From Sanghuangporus weigelae (lineage: Eukaryota; Basidiomycota; Agaricomycetes; Hymenochaetales; Hymenochaetaceae): a stretch of 64,000 bases of DNA. The first letter of the stretch is position 1. Each line of letters opens with the position of its first letter. The translations under genes and the position numbers were made by a program. The DNA lies in contig CP137318.1 of NCBI GenBank assembly GCA_033182465.1, positions 4,216,001 through 4,280,000 of the forward strand. The letters run 5' to 3'. Shown in pieces: positions 46,356 to 57,107 of this stretch. The notes beneath the pieces are model-generated. The model worked only from the letters and a program-made list of their open reading frames with translations, was not told where the DNA came from and made no database searches.

Positions 46356-47252
46356 TACTTCTCAGGAATTGCAAAAGCTGACAGGTCGTCATTGCATCCC
46401 TGCACCAGCTGATGTTCGCAAGCCCGCTCAGCTGAAAGAGGCGGTTGAGAAGACCATTGCGACATTCGGTAGAATTGATTTTGTCATCTGTGGTATGTAA
46501 AATTCGGTAGTCGTTGAAAACACGGAATGGCTGAATCTACATTTGCACGTAGGTGCGGCGGGCAATTTCCTCGCTCCCATTTCCGGTCTCTCGGAGAATG
46601 CGTTCAGGACCGTGATTGAGATTGACACTGTGCGCAATCTTATGGTCAATAGCTCCTTAACCGTCCGTTGAAGTATTAATGTAGCTCGGGACCTACAACA
46701 CTGTGAAAGCTACACTTCCACACGTTCGATCTACACACGGATCGTATATACATGTGAGCGCGACGCTTCACTACCGTGGTATGTGATTCTTGCTCCCGCT
46801 CGCCGAGCATCTTACCTCATCAAACTACTTCAGGCACTCCATATCAGGCCCACGTATCAGCAGCGTAGGCCGCCGTTGCGCTTTCTCAGGTCATCGCGGT
46901 TGAAGAAGGTCCGCACGGTATTCGTTCAAATGTCATTGCTCCTGGCCCGATAGGTGGCACGGAAGGCATGGAACGGCTTTCTGCTCAGCTAAAAGTTGGC
47001 TCGTCATCCTCTGTCGGTTCTACATCTTGGTCGGCAGACCATTCCTCTGGGATTCCCGTCGCTCGATTGGGCGACAAGCGCGACATCGCAAATGCGGCCG
47101 TTTTCTTACTCAGCCCAGCAGCATCCTTTGTGAGTGGCTCTGTGATCGTCATTGATGGCGCAAGCGAACATGTTCGCTCGCCTCAACTGCCGTATCCTTT
47201 GAGTGTATTGGACCCTGCGGCAGTCAGAGAACTAATCAAGCCGAGACTTTGA
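46356..47252 (+). pseudogene. Broken 2,4-dienoyl-CoA reductase copy
   Basis: The sequence matches the intact reductase from QELQKLTGRHCIPAPADVRK to the C-terminus (ending PRL, where the intact copy ends PKL). The first exon with the TGGGSGI cofactor motif is missing and replaced by palindromic repeat DNA. An in-frame TAG falls in the conserved HVSAAKAAV segment (Lys codon AAG became TAG near 46865), removing the catalytic-site lysine. Exon borders are otherwise kept. It points the same way as the right GMC gene. Confidence 0.88.
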
Positions 47253-47998
47253 TTCTGAAGTGGGTTGTATATGGATGGGCACTGAGTAATATATACCTGT
47301 TCAAAAATTTGTCCCGATACTTTCGATTGCACGATACGGGAGTCGCGTGACGTCACGTTAGTGACCACACGTATTGAGCGAGTTACGTCTTTTCCTTTTC
47401 TACTACATCATCCATCATCCATGTAGCGTTAGTGTCTTTGGTCGAATCCACGAAATGCGGCAGAGCTACCCGAAGCTAGCGTCGAATTACAACTCAAATA
47501 CGATCGACCAATACTCCTGGATCACACTTTGCTTCGCGGCAGGCCCGCGATCTCGTCCGACAGGAAATGGATATTTGAGAAAATGGAACACACTGTGTGT
47601 ACCTAACTCAAATCCGGATAAAGTCACTGACCTTTACCATGCCTCCTAGGCATCTTGGAAGGTCGGACTGGATGAAACGGAGCTTGCCAGTTCGCCGTCA
47701 ATACATTGCTCGCTATTTTTGTCCATTCTAGATGATTCTGTGCCCGGCACGGAGTGCTGAGGTTTTATGAGCAAGCTCAAAAAGATCACGCGTTTGGCCT
47801 TGAATCATGAACGAAATGAGGCTTGGAAAATCGATTTCAATTATCCGCGTCTCGTGGTTGTTTATCGCCTACTCAAAGCCGCAAAGAACTTCGTTCAAAA
47901 TGAGCCTTTCCGGGAAATAAGACTACATAAAAGGCGAATCGTATGGCACTCATGCTGCAACCATCCCAGTATCTTCTACTTGATGCATCAAGAAAGTT
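47253..47998. other. Intergenic, promoter of the right GMC gene
   Basis: This stretch is homologous to 17999-18680 with several small gaps. It should hold the right GMC promoter. No gene is seen. Confidence 0.5.
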
Positions 47999-50069
47999 AT
48001 GCGTTATCTGAGACTCCTGCCCCTCCTTCCTCTACTCGCATCAGCTGCACCAGGTCTACACAGACGCGTGTCCGGTGTCACTACAGATCCAAATAGTGCG
48101 AACGGGAAAATCTTTGATTACATTGTCGTAGGTGGGGGCACCGCAGGAACCACAATCGCCTCACGTCTTTCGGAGGACCCTTCGAAGGCTGTGCTTCTTA
48201 TTGAAGCTGGGGACGACGACCGCGCAAACCCTGATGTTTTTGATATCTACAAATATAGCGCCGCCTTTGGGACGAGCCTGGACTGGGCGTGGTCTACGGA
48301 TCTGGATAGAACAATTCGTGGGTTCGTCACCTTGTTTTCTGCGTAGTGAATCGACTCCGTATTTATGTGACTTATCCTTCCAGTGGAAGGACTCTCGGAG
48401 GAAGCAGTTCCATCAATGGGCTACTTTGGACTAGGGCGATGAAGGCACAGTACGATGCATTCTCACAACTCCTGGGTGAGGAAGATTCGGATATGAATTG
48501 GAATTTCGATTCATTATTTTCCTATATGAAGAAGGTACGGAATACCTATGATACGGATTACTACATCGTCCTCAGATAATGTTCTTCCAGGCAGAGATGT
48601 TCACACCTCCAGATCGGGATCAGCGTGCGAAAGGAGCTAATTATAATCCAGATTATCACGGATTTTCAGGTCCTGTCCACGTTGCATATCCTCAGGGCAT
48701 GTACGGAGGTCCCCAGCAGCTAGCATTCCCTAATGCCGTCCAGAACATTACTGGGATCGCATTGTGCCAAGATTTGAATGGAGGCGATGCCAACTGTGTC
48801 AGCTTCACTCCACATACAATCAATCCGAGTGACAATGACACTCGGTCTTCGTCTGCGACGGCGTATCTCTCCCCTGTCGAGGATGAACGTACGAACTGGA
48901 TTACTCTTGTTAATCACCAGGTAATGAGGGTACTTCTCGTGGGTTCGGCTCCGTCAGTCCGAGCAACTGGGGTAGAATTCAAGAAATCGGACAGTACTGG
49001 AGAGTCGTTCAATGCGAGTGCACACCAAGAAATCATTATCTCTGCTGGTGCGATCGGAACTCCGCAGATCCTTCAAGTCTCAGGGATTGGAGATCCGGTT
49101 GTCTTGGAACCTTTGGGGATCGACGTGAAAGCCAACATTTCGACTGTGGGGAGGAACTTGCAAGAACAAGCGATGAACAATCTCGGACATTCCACTCGAC
49201 CTCAGTTTAGTCCAGATGGTATAGGACCCTCTAATTGTATGGCGCTCCCGTCGCTAAAGGAGCTCTTCTCCGAGAATGGTGGCTCAAATGGGAGTGTAGC
49301 AGTGGATGACATAGCCGATTACATTATGGCGATGTACCCGAGTTGGGCTGAAAGTCAAGTGGTCAACGGGCTTGATTCTGAGGCTCTTACTACGATATTC
49401 GGTATCCAGGCAGGACTGATAGTCAATGATGACGGTAAGACAATCTCTTGGTGCATTCACTCATGCTGATCAAATTTATGAAGCTCCCGTAATGGAACTG
49501 TTCTTCGATATTGGTTTCCTAGAGTGAGTCCCAATTTGATCATATTTCAGGTCGCCTTAACCTTGTGTTGAACTAGAGATATCGGTATCGACATGTGGTA
49601 TTTACTACCATTCAGTCGCGGAAACGTCACGATTACAGATACCAGTATTTTCACCAAGCCCGAAGTGAACGTAAATTGGTTCAGCATCGATTTCGACCTC
49701 GCGGTACAAATAGCAGGTGCCCGACTCTCACGCCGAGTACTGAATAACGCAGCTTTCGATCCTATTTCATCTGGAGAAACCATACCAGGAACAGGAATAG
49801 TGCCAGAGGATGGACATGGTGGTACTGATGATTCTTGGAAAGCTTGGATTCAAGACGTTTTCTCGCCTGTTTCGCATCCTATTGGCACGGCTGCGATGAT
49901 GCGAAGGGAGCTGGGTGGAGTTGTTGATGGAAAGCTCCGTGTTTACGATACGGTTAACTTGCGCGTCGCTGATGCGAGTGTACTGCCCATTCATCTGAGC
50001 GCCCATCTGCAAAGTACAATATACGGAGTTGCGGAAAAGGCGGCAGATATTATCAAGTCTGGGATCTAG
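47999..50069 (+). CDS. Secreted GMC oxidoreductase (AA3-type), right copy
   Basis: Five exons (47999-48321, 48384-48534, 48591-49434, 49484-49523, 49577-50069) have exactly the lengths of the left copy (323, 151, 844, 40 and 493 bp) and give 616 residues without stops. Signal peptide, [44 protein letters not shown] and the final [19 protein letters not shown] are all kept. Differences from the left copy are scattered substitutions, about one residue in nine by eye. They are denser around residues 390-420, where the left copy reads [16 protein letters not shown] and this copy [16 protein letters not shown]; that stretch could affect substrate access. Both copies look functional, unlike the other duplicated genes. 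Confidence 0.92.
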
Positions 50070-50643
50070 GCATACACTTCCTGTGATGATGGTTCTGGAT
50101 TGGACACACGCTACGACAGATGAAGAACGATTATGAAAGGATTATATTCTGATTGATAAGTATCATGAGCGAGTGCAGGAACAGGAAATAAAATTTACCT
50201 TCAAGATTTACCAGAAGCCACGATATACGTAAAGCAGTCGTTTATCGAGCAGCATTTAATCGTCTTCCATCAATCGTCTAGTTGAGGTTTTACCATCTAT
50301 CGTCTGACCTGCTACTATTCCATGACCGGAAGGATCCAAATAATTCATAGTGCATGAACATGCACGCAATTTCAGGATCGACCTTCTCACAATTACTTCT
50401 CTTGGTATCCTTAAGTGTCTTCGCCAATGCTATTATGCGGAACAAATCGAGGACAAATAGTGCACCTTTTCATTGTCATTTTATGCCTGACTTGTCAAAA
50501 ATCGTACGGCAATCTCACGCACAACCATAGTTACTTTATGTGTCAATCCAAACGCACTTCATCAATAGCAATATTCATGTCGGGTGCCAAATGTCAAATC
50601 GTTAATGGGCAAGGGTGGTGCAGAAGGTATAAAGTCCATTTCC
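50070..50643. other. Intergenic between GMC gene and GPI-type gene
   Basis: The two genes converge here. Sequence is shared with 14.78-15.92 kb of the left arm, minus the palindrome clusters. No gene is seen. Confidence 0.45.
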
Positions 50644-51458
50644 TCAAGCCATTGCGTAGGCAGCAACCACGGCCAACAATGCGCTCGTTAGAATACCGAC
50701 TGCAAACTGCTGAGCTCCAGACGTTTGCGCTACTCCATCAGCAGAAACAGTTCCACTACCCGTCGAGCCAGCTCCCGATGCCGTACCGGTTCCCGTGGTC
50801 GACGTCTGAGTCTGAGCGGGGGCAGAGCCAGTCGATGCGATGAGCGTGACCCTGTCAGCCGGAGCCGTGCGCGTTGTGAGGAACGTAGTCGATGTTGAAC
50901 TACCGATTACGGTGCCGCGGGCATACGTGCATACCGCATTGTCACTTTGGATACCGCAGCCAATGGAACGGAACCCATCGTCGTCATCGTCGTCGTCGTC
51001 GTCGCCGCCATCATCATCATCCTCGTCATACGCCGCGACAACTTTAGCTCCAGAGGCGTCTGCCACAAGCGTTGCTGTCGCGAAAAGGTGAGAGTGGTGA
51101 GCTAACCTTGGGTGAATTGGATGCAGAGGAGGACGCTAACCAGTGATAGGCCTGTTGTTGTTGTTGTCGTCGTCGTCGTCCGTCATTGTCAGGATATACG
51201 TTGTCTCTCCCGCGGATCCAGTTCCAATGATTACACCAGACGCGATATGATCATCGCCATTGAAGTCGTCCAAATCATCTGGGCCATCGTCGGGAACAAA
51301 GGGTAGCGTAGCTGTTATTTGTGGCCTAGAAGCTACCTCTGCATAAGTAGAACAAAGATCAGTATACAATCAGGGTCGAGTAAGTAGTAACAGAATGACA
51401 TACTGCCGACGTATACGAGAGCAACGAGTGTTGGGAGGATAGTCATGAAAAGCATCAT
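50644..51458 (-). CDS. Secreted, probably GPI-anchored Asp-rich protein, unknown function
   Basis: Three exons (51458-51404, 51338-51141, 51074-50644) total 228 codons, giving 227 residues. The N-terminus LFMTILPTLVALVYVG is a signal peptide. The body has Asp/Asn runs (DDDDDNNNN at the end of exon 2, and an almost pure Asp stretch of about 17 residues early in exon 3). A Cys-containing segment (SIGCGIQSDNAVCTYARG) follows, then a Ser/Thr/Gly-rich linker and a hydrophobic C-terminus (FAVGILTSALLAVVAAYAMA), the pattern of GPI-anchored fungal cell-wall proteins. A Ser-Gly pair before the hydrophobic end could be the anchor site. The acidic runs could bind cations, which is inference. The first of two adjacent ATGs is used. 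Only a remnant remains in the left arm. Confidence 0.75.
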
Positions 51459-53085
51459 AGCAGGATAGTACTATTAGTTTGAGAAGTACACGTGGGGTGA
51501 TGTTTGAACGTTAAGTGCGAAACAGACAGAAAAAAAGCTCGGTTTTATACTCAATACTCGGAAGCCATTAGCGTCATGGATCTCGGCCGTCTTGCCACTC
51601 CATCTCCTTACGCTTTCGCTACTTGACTGCATTCTAGCCTATAGTGAAATATGCTGCGGAATCCAGTGCGAACCAAGCGTAAGCATCGTTGGACGAGACT
51701 CCGAGTCAACTTCTTTGAGTTCGTCAAGTTCAAGTTAAGTAGGGTAGGAGTTCAGCACTGGATTACTACGTAAATCATTTCGCAGCATACGCGATCTGCA
51801 AATGATTCTCAAACACATCACCAGAAAGGCCAACTTCCCACCTGGAAGCATCAGTATCACGTTGGTTGCACAGCAGGAAGCTGAGACGACTGCGGATTTG
51901 GCACGAACAAGCTCCAGGTGAAATAGCATGCCAAGTCTAGGTCACCACATTCACCATCATGATATGGTGCCATTGGAGCCGCTGTGCAATTATATCCGTT
52001 CAGCATTGCATTACTCTCTTTCGCGAGGACGAGCCATTTTACGTAAGCCCATTGATTGATATCTTCAATATTTCGGACGACGGTTACACACCGGGCAAAA
52101 ACTCATTCCAAGCCCTTAGAAATTTTGATCGGAACGGGTGAGCTCTTATCCGATTGGCTCTTTTTCCATTCTGGGTAACATTTTCACGGTTCGGAAATGA
52201 GTTTTTGCTCGGTGTGTTAGCAATCGTCAATCTTCGAGACTCGTAGCATTAAGGCTTCCGCAAGCCCAGTGTTATGAGTAGATTTTGTGAGTGAGTAGCA
52301 AACAGCGTGACTACGTTGTTGATCACTGAGTAAGCGAATTCGCAGTCTTATTCGAACCCGTCCGTTGACTGATGTCGAACGATGCGGGGTTTCGCTGGAG
52401 AAGAGGTAGATATACACGTCGGTCCAATGAACGTCTTCTCCATCACGTGCACTCCAAAGTCATGCCAAGCTTTCATGGCTGACCGGGATCTACGCATTGA
52501 ACATTCCGCTCATGAGGACAGTTACAATAGCGGATAAGAGGGGAACGGAAGGCATTGGGCTTCCCGTCGAACAAGCCAGATCTGGCGCTCAACTTCGAGG
52601 GTAAGGAGAATACCCGTCTATTCATAGCCTGCTACTGCTTAGTAGTACTCATACTTAGCCCTTTCTAGTTCGCAACTCGCGGATTCGAATTTCTTTAGAA
52701 GAGGAAGAGAGCGCTCGATGCTTCGCAGATTACGTTCTGACTTGGTATGGCTTTGACGATCCACCGATTCTTGTTCTCAGCCATCGTGCAATTATTACCG
52801 CTCAGACATCTACACCGATCAATCAGCACCCATCAACTTCCATATCCTTCTGATGCACGCGAAAACAGCGGAAGCTTTGCTCTGAACGTCTTTTGCGAAA
52901 GGCGAAGAAGCCCGTGCTCCGCGCTGAGAGACGGTCACGAGGACAGCAAACGTGATGTACGCGGTTCGAATTACAGAACATTAGGACATTTGCTCCGCGA
53001 TGATCAACTAGCCGTGACATATAAATGGAGATATATCGGCTTCGCACCCTTTCGCAGAGGCTGGTGCAGTTGGCCTTGAACGGTC
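51459..53085. other. Intergenic, contains a TIR element
   Basis: No gene is supported in this 1.6 kb except the 130 bp element at 52087-52216. The first part is the promoter of the GPI-type gene and the last part that of the alpha-glucosidase. A frame of 110 codons at 52747-53079 has no recognisable motif. Confidence 0.4.
52087..52216. mobile_element. Small TIR element (MITE), 130 bp, TTA target duplication
   Basis: Left end CACACCGGGCAAAAACTCAT and right end, reverse complemented CACACCGAGCAAAAACTCAT, form inverted repeats of about 23 bp. TTA flanks both sides (52084-52086 and 52217-52219). There is no coding capacity. The first 13 bases resemble those of the foldback element at 25272 (CACA, two variable bases, then GGGCAAA), suggesting the same transposase. 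Confidence 0.75.
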
Positions 53086-56000
53086 ATGTTGCTACTCACC
53101 TCGACTGCTCTGGCACTGCTCGTCGGATCCTCGATCATCGCCTCCGCGCAACAGATTAACGAGACTGTGCATTCTCTGAATGTCTCGACATGTCCAGGTG
53201 TGTTGCATTATGCTGTGCTAGTGATGGAGGCCCACAGACTGAACATACTGCTGGGACACAGGCTATATTCTGCAAAGTCTTCAGAACACGTCCACGGGAT
53301 TTGTTGCCGGTCTTACGCTAGCCGGCCCGGCTTGCAATGCCTTCGGGAACGACGTCGCGAACCTTACAGTTGAGGTCTCCTACGAGTCGCAGTCAAGGTG
53401 CCGTCTTCATTTGGTTGTTTGCGCGTCGGATTTAACGCGTTAACTGGACAGATTGCATGTTCATATTTTCGACACGGCAAATCAACAATTCCAGATCCCG
53501 GAATCTGTCATATCTCGTTCAGTCGCATCATCATCGAATTCGGCAGAGCCAGACCTAGAATTCCATTACAACCCATCTCCATTTGAGTTTTGGATCACTC
53601 GCCAAGAGGACGGAGAAAATGGCACGCCTCTGTTTGATACCCGAAAATCAAGCCTGCCGGCCACTCCGATTCCATCACTGAATTCCAGTGATCCCAGTAC
53701 TGCACTGGACGGTTTTGCGCTTGTATTTGAGGATCAATATTTACAGGTACGATTCGCTTCGATTTTCTTCAGTGTCATGTCTTGAGGTAGATCTTCGCGT
53801 TGTCGTTTAGTTGACTAGCTCGCTCCCACTTGACGCGAATATCTATGGTCTAGGTGAAGCCGTCTCAAGTAGTGGGTTCCGTCGCGATGTTGGCACAGGG
53901 AACAGCTCGAAAGGAGGCGTAGGCACGATTCAGACCATGTGGGCGCGCGATGTCGCCGATCCCATAGATGGGAACATGTATGGCATGCATGCGCTGTATA
54001 TGGACCATCGATTCGACGAGACAACTGGAAGCTCGAAGACACATGGCGTGTTTATGTTGAAGTCAGCGTGACCTCATTTTCCTTAAGTTGCAATCTGACA
54101 TTGTTTCGCAACTATTAGCTCTGCTGGAGCGGATGTCCTTCTTCTAACTCCTCCAGGTTCTAATACTTCCTTGGTCCAATACCGATACATTGGCGGAACA
54201 CTCGACCTTTACTTCCTGTCTGGGCCCACACCGCAGAAAGTAGTTGAGCAATATGCTGAGGTAGTTGGCTTGCCGACATGGCAGCCATATTGGGGCTTTG
54301 GATTTCATCTTTGCCGGTCAGTTTTTCAAGCACTAAGAAACGAATCGTCTTTGACACAGTGCTTCTCAGTTGGGGTTACACAAACGTTAGCGTAACACGA
54401 GAACAGGTTCAGAGGATGCGAGAAGCGAACATTCCGCTTGAAGGTGAGCAATCAACGTATTACTTCACCGTGTTGATCATTCGCCAATCCCTGCTAATCT
54501 TCAGTCATGTGGAATGATATCGACCTGTACCACGCTTTCCGAGACTTCACGACTGATCCTGTTAGTTTTCCGACGGAAGAAGTCAGGAGCTTTATCCACG
54601 AGTTGGCTTCTAATAACCAACATTGTAAGCTTACACACATTTACGACTCAGCAAACCCAGAGTCTCTGAACAGGCACCTTCTGGCTTGGTTACAGATATT
54701 CCGATTGTTGATGCAGCGCTTGCGAAGACGGTCAACGAAACAGATGTCGTACGTATCTCATCTATCCGTATGTTCCGTAAACAACTGAGATCAATACTAC
54801 CAGTATGATCCATACACATCCGGTACCTCCCAAAGCGTTTTCATCACAAATTCCGATGGAAGTGAATACGTCGGTCAAGTCTGGCCCGGCTTCACGGTCT
54901 TTCCGGATTGGTTCGCGAATGGCACCCGGGCCTGGTGGACAGAGGCATTCAAAAATTGGTTCACGACTGGAGGTGTCGAGTTCTCGGGGATTTGGCTGGA
55001 TATGAATGAGCCCAGTTCGTTCTGTGAGGGCTCTTGGTAAGCATCATGTCAGTTTTCTCGTACATCGGGACGGCTGATGTCGAGAGTATCCAGTGGTTCA
55101 AATACAAGTATCGCAAGTATCGCGAATACCTCCATCCCGGTCGCCCTTCCTGGAGAACCGGGCAATGAGGTCACGGATTATCCTGAAGGGTATGTTCTTT
55201 CGAATTACTGGCCAGACTATTCACAATTGACTCCTGCTTTTCACCCTGGTTCAGATACGACCAAGCAGTTTCAGGACCTAGTGGGAACATCACAACCAAT
55301 GGGACGCTGACGTTCAAAGTTGAACAGATCGGAAGCGAGACGCAAGTCGGACTTCAAAAGCGAGGCATAGGGGCGGCGGACCAGGTCGACGCGAATCTGA
55401 ATAGTCCACCCTACGCAATTCATAACGGTAAATCTTCCTCCTCCTTATGACCACAGTATCAATGCAAGTTCTTGACAATCGCTCGTACTTCCGTATATGC
55501 AGGCGCCGGGCGTCTACCCATCAGCACTGTCGCCACGAATGCTTCAAGTGCACCAGGATATGCGCAGCTCGACATACACAATCTGTTTGGGCTGATGGAG
55601 GAGAGGACGACGCATCTTGCCGTGCAGGATGTCATCCCTGGGAAGAGACCTTTCTTAATCAGCCGGTCGACGTTCCCTAGCTCTGGAAAGTGGACTGGGC
55701 ACTGGGTGAGTGATGGCTGGTTGTCTTTTCATCGTTATGTGGAGCTCATGTGTTTGTACTGCTTTCAGCTCGGTGATAATTTCAGCAAGTGGCAATACAT
55801 GGTTTTCAACATCCAGGGAATCCTCCAGTTCCAGTTGTTCCAGATCCCGATGGTTGGCGCTGATACGTGTGGATTCAGTACGCTCTTATTGTTTAGGAAA
55901 CGTAGGTCAAAGGTTAACCCTCTGCTATCTGTTCAGGTGGGAACACAGACGAAGAACTGTGCAACCGCTGGATGCAGCTTTCGGCATTTGCTCCTTTTTA

Positions 56001-56942
56001 TAGAAATCACAATCAATTGAGTGCGATATCTCAGGAGCCGTATAGATGGGATAGTGTTGCGAATACGTCGAGAACTGCTATTGCTATACGATATTCTCTG
56101 CTTCCGTACTGGGTAAGTCGACTTCCATTATTCTACAGGACCTATCATGACCGATTTTCTCTTTGTGTTATACGCCTTAGTATACACTGTTCGCAAATGC
56201 TTCGACACAGGGAACACCGCCTGTCCGTGCATTGTTCTGGGAGTTCCCGGACGAACCGGAGCTATTTGCAGTAGATAGGCAGTTCATGGTTGGAAGAGAT
56301 ATCCTGGTCACGCCAGTTCTAGAGCCAAATACTTCTACTGTTGCCGGTACGAATCCCGGCCTTTCTCCATAATGGCCCATAAAACTGAAGTTGAATGCAG
56401 GAATTTTCCCGGGACGTGGAAATGTAACATGGCACGACTGGTATACTCACGAAGTGGTGAATGCTACAGCAGGTGGAAACACAACGCTAGACGCTCCACT
56501 TGGACATATCAACGTTCACATCCGAGATGGAGCTGTGTTGCTATTGCATTCCCAGCCTGCGTATACGACGACCGAGACGAGAGCTGGACCATTCGGGTTG
56601 CTCGTCACGCTACCTTCTTCGGAGAATGCAAGTGCGTTCGGATCAGCGTACATAGATGACGGCGTGTCCTTCCCACCTGGCCCGAACACGACACTCGTTT
56701 TCCAAGCCAGTCCTGGACGACTCACGTCCGAGCCTGCGACCGGATCTGCCTTTAACATCACGTCCAAGCTCGCGCAAGTGACTGTCCTTGGAGTTCCAAA
56801 GCAGCCTTCGAACGTTACGTTGCAGGGGACTAGTCTTGCAAATGAGAGCTGGACGTTCGACGCTTCGAAGGGAGAGCTGGTTATTGCAGGAGACAGTGTT
56901 GAGGTCGACTTGAACGGGAGAGTGTCGTTTGAGTGGGCTTGA
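53086..56942 (+). CDS. Secreted alpha-glucosidase, glycoside hydrolase family 31
   Basis: A multi-exon gene with more than ten short introns. The N-terminus [20 protein letters not shown] is a signal peptide. An N-terminal beta domain includes [20 protein letters not shown]. The catalytic barrel has [32 protein letters not shown], and the family signature [16 protein letters not shown] with the nucleophile Asp; [10 protein letters not shown] carries the expected acid/base Asp, and MVGADTCGF follows. A C-terminal beta domain holds [20 protein letters not shown] and the stop after [10 protein letters not shown]31 enzymes of this layout split alpha-1,4 (and 1,6) links at the non-reducing end of maltose, starch fragments and similar sugars, outside the cell. 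Many N-glycosylation sequons are present. All frames checked by eye join in phase, so it appears intact. It lies outside the duplication. Confidence 0.93.
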
Positions 56943-57107
56943 GATGATGAACTCTGTTGATGAATGTATAAAAAAGATAGTTATTGGCTTTGAAAAGAAC
57001 GGACGTGTGCATCATGCAGTTTGGATAAACAAGTGTAAATAACGCGTAGATCTCAATCGTGATTTCACGTGTGTTTCAGAGAGCGTACTGGACCTGACTT
57101 GAACACC

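Larger units (their letters stand above)
43520..50830. repeat. Right arm of the large inverted duplication
   Basis: This is the reverse-complement match of 14.63-22.99 kb. The inner edge is near 43.5-43.55 kb, where similarity to the kinase tail begins (GAGGAAAATGATAATGTT is shared). The outer edge is near 50.83 kb inside the intact GPI-type gene. The arm is about 1 kb shorter than the left one and carries different decayed members. Confidence 0.9.

Noticed and set aside
14635-50830. Reading the inverted arms as an assembly join of two haplotypes
   Set aside because: Not excluded, but distinct intact genes in each arm, different insertions and a 20 kb single-copy spacer make a real duplication more likely; long reads would decide.
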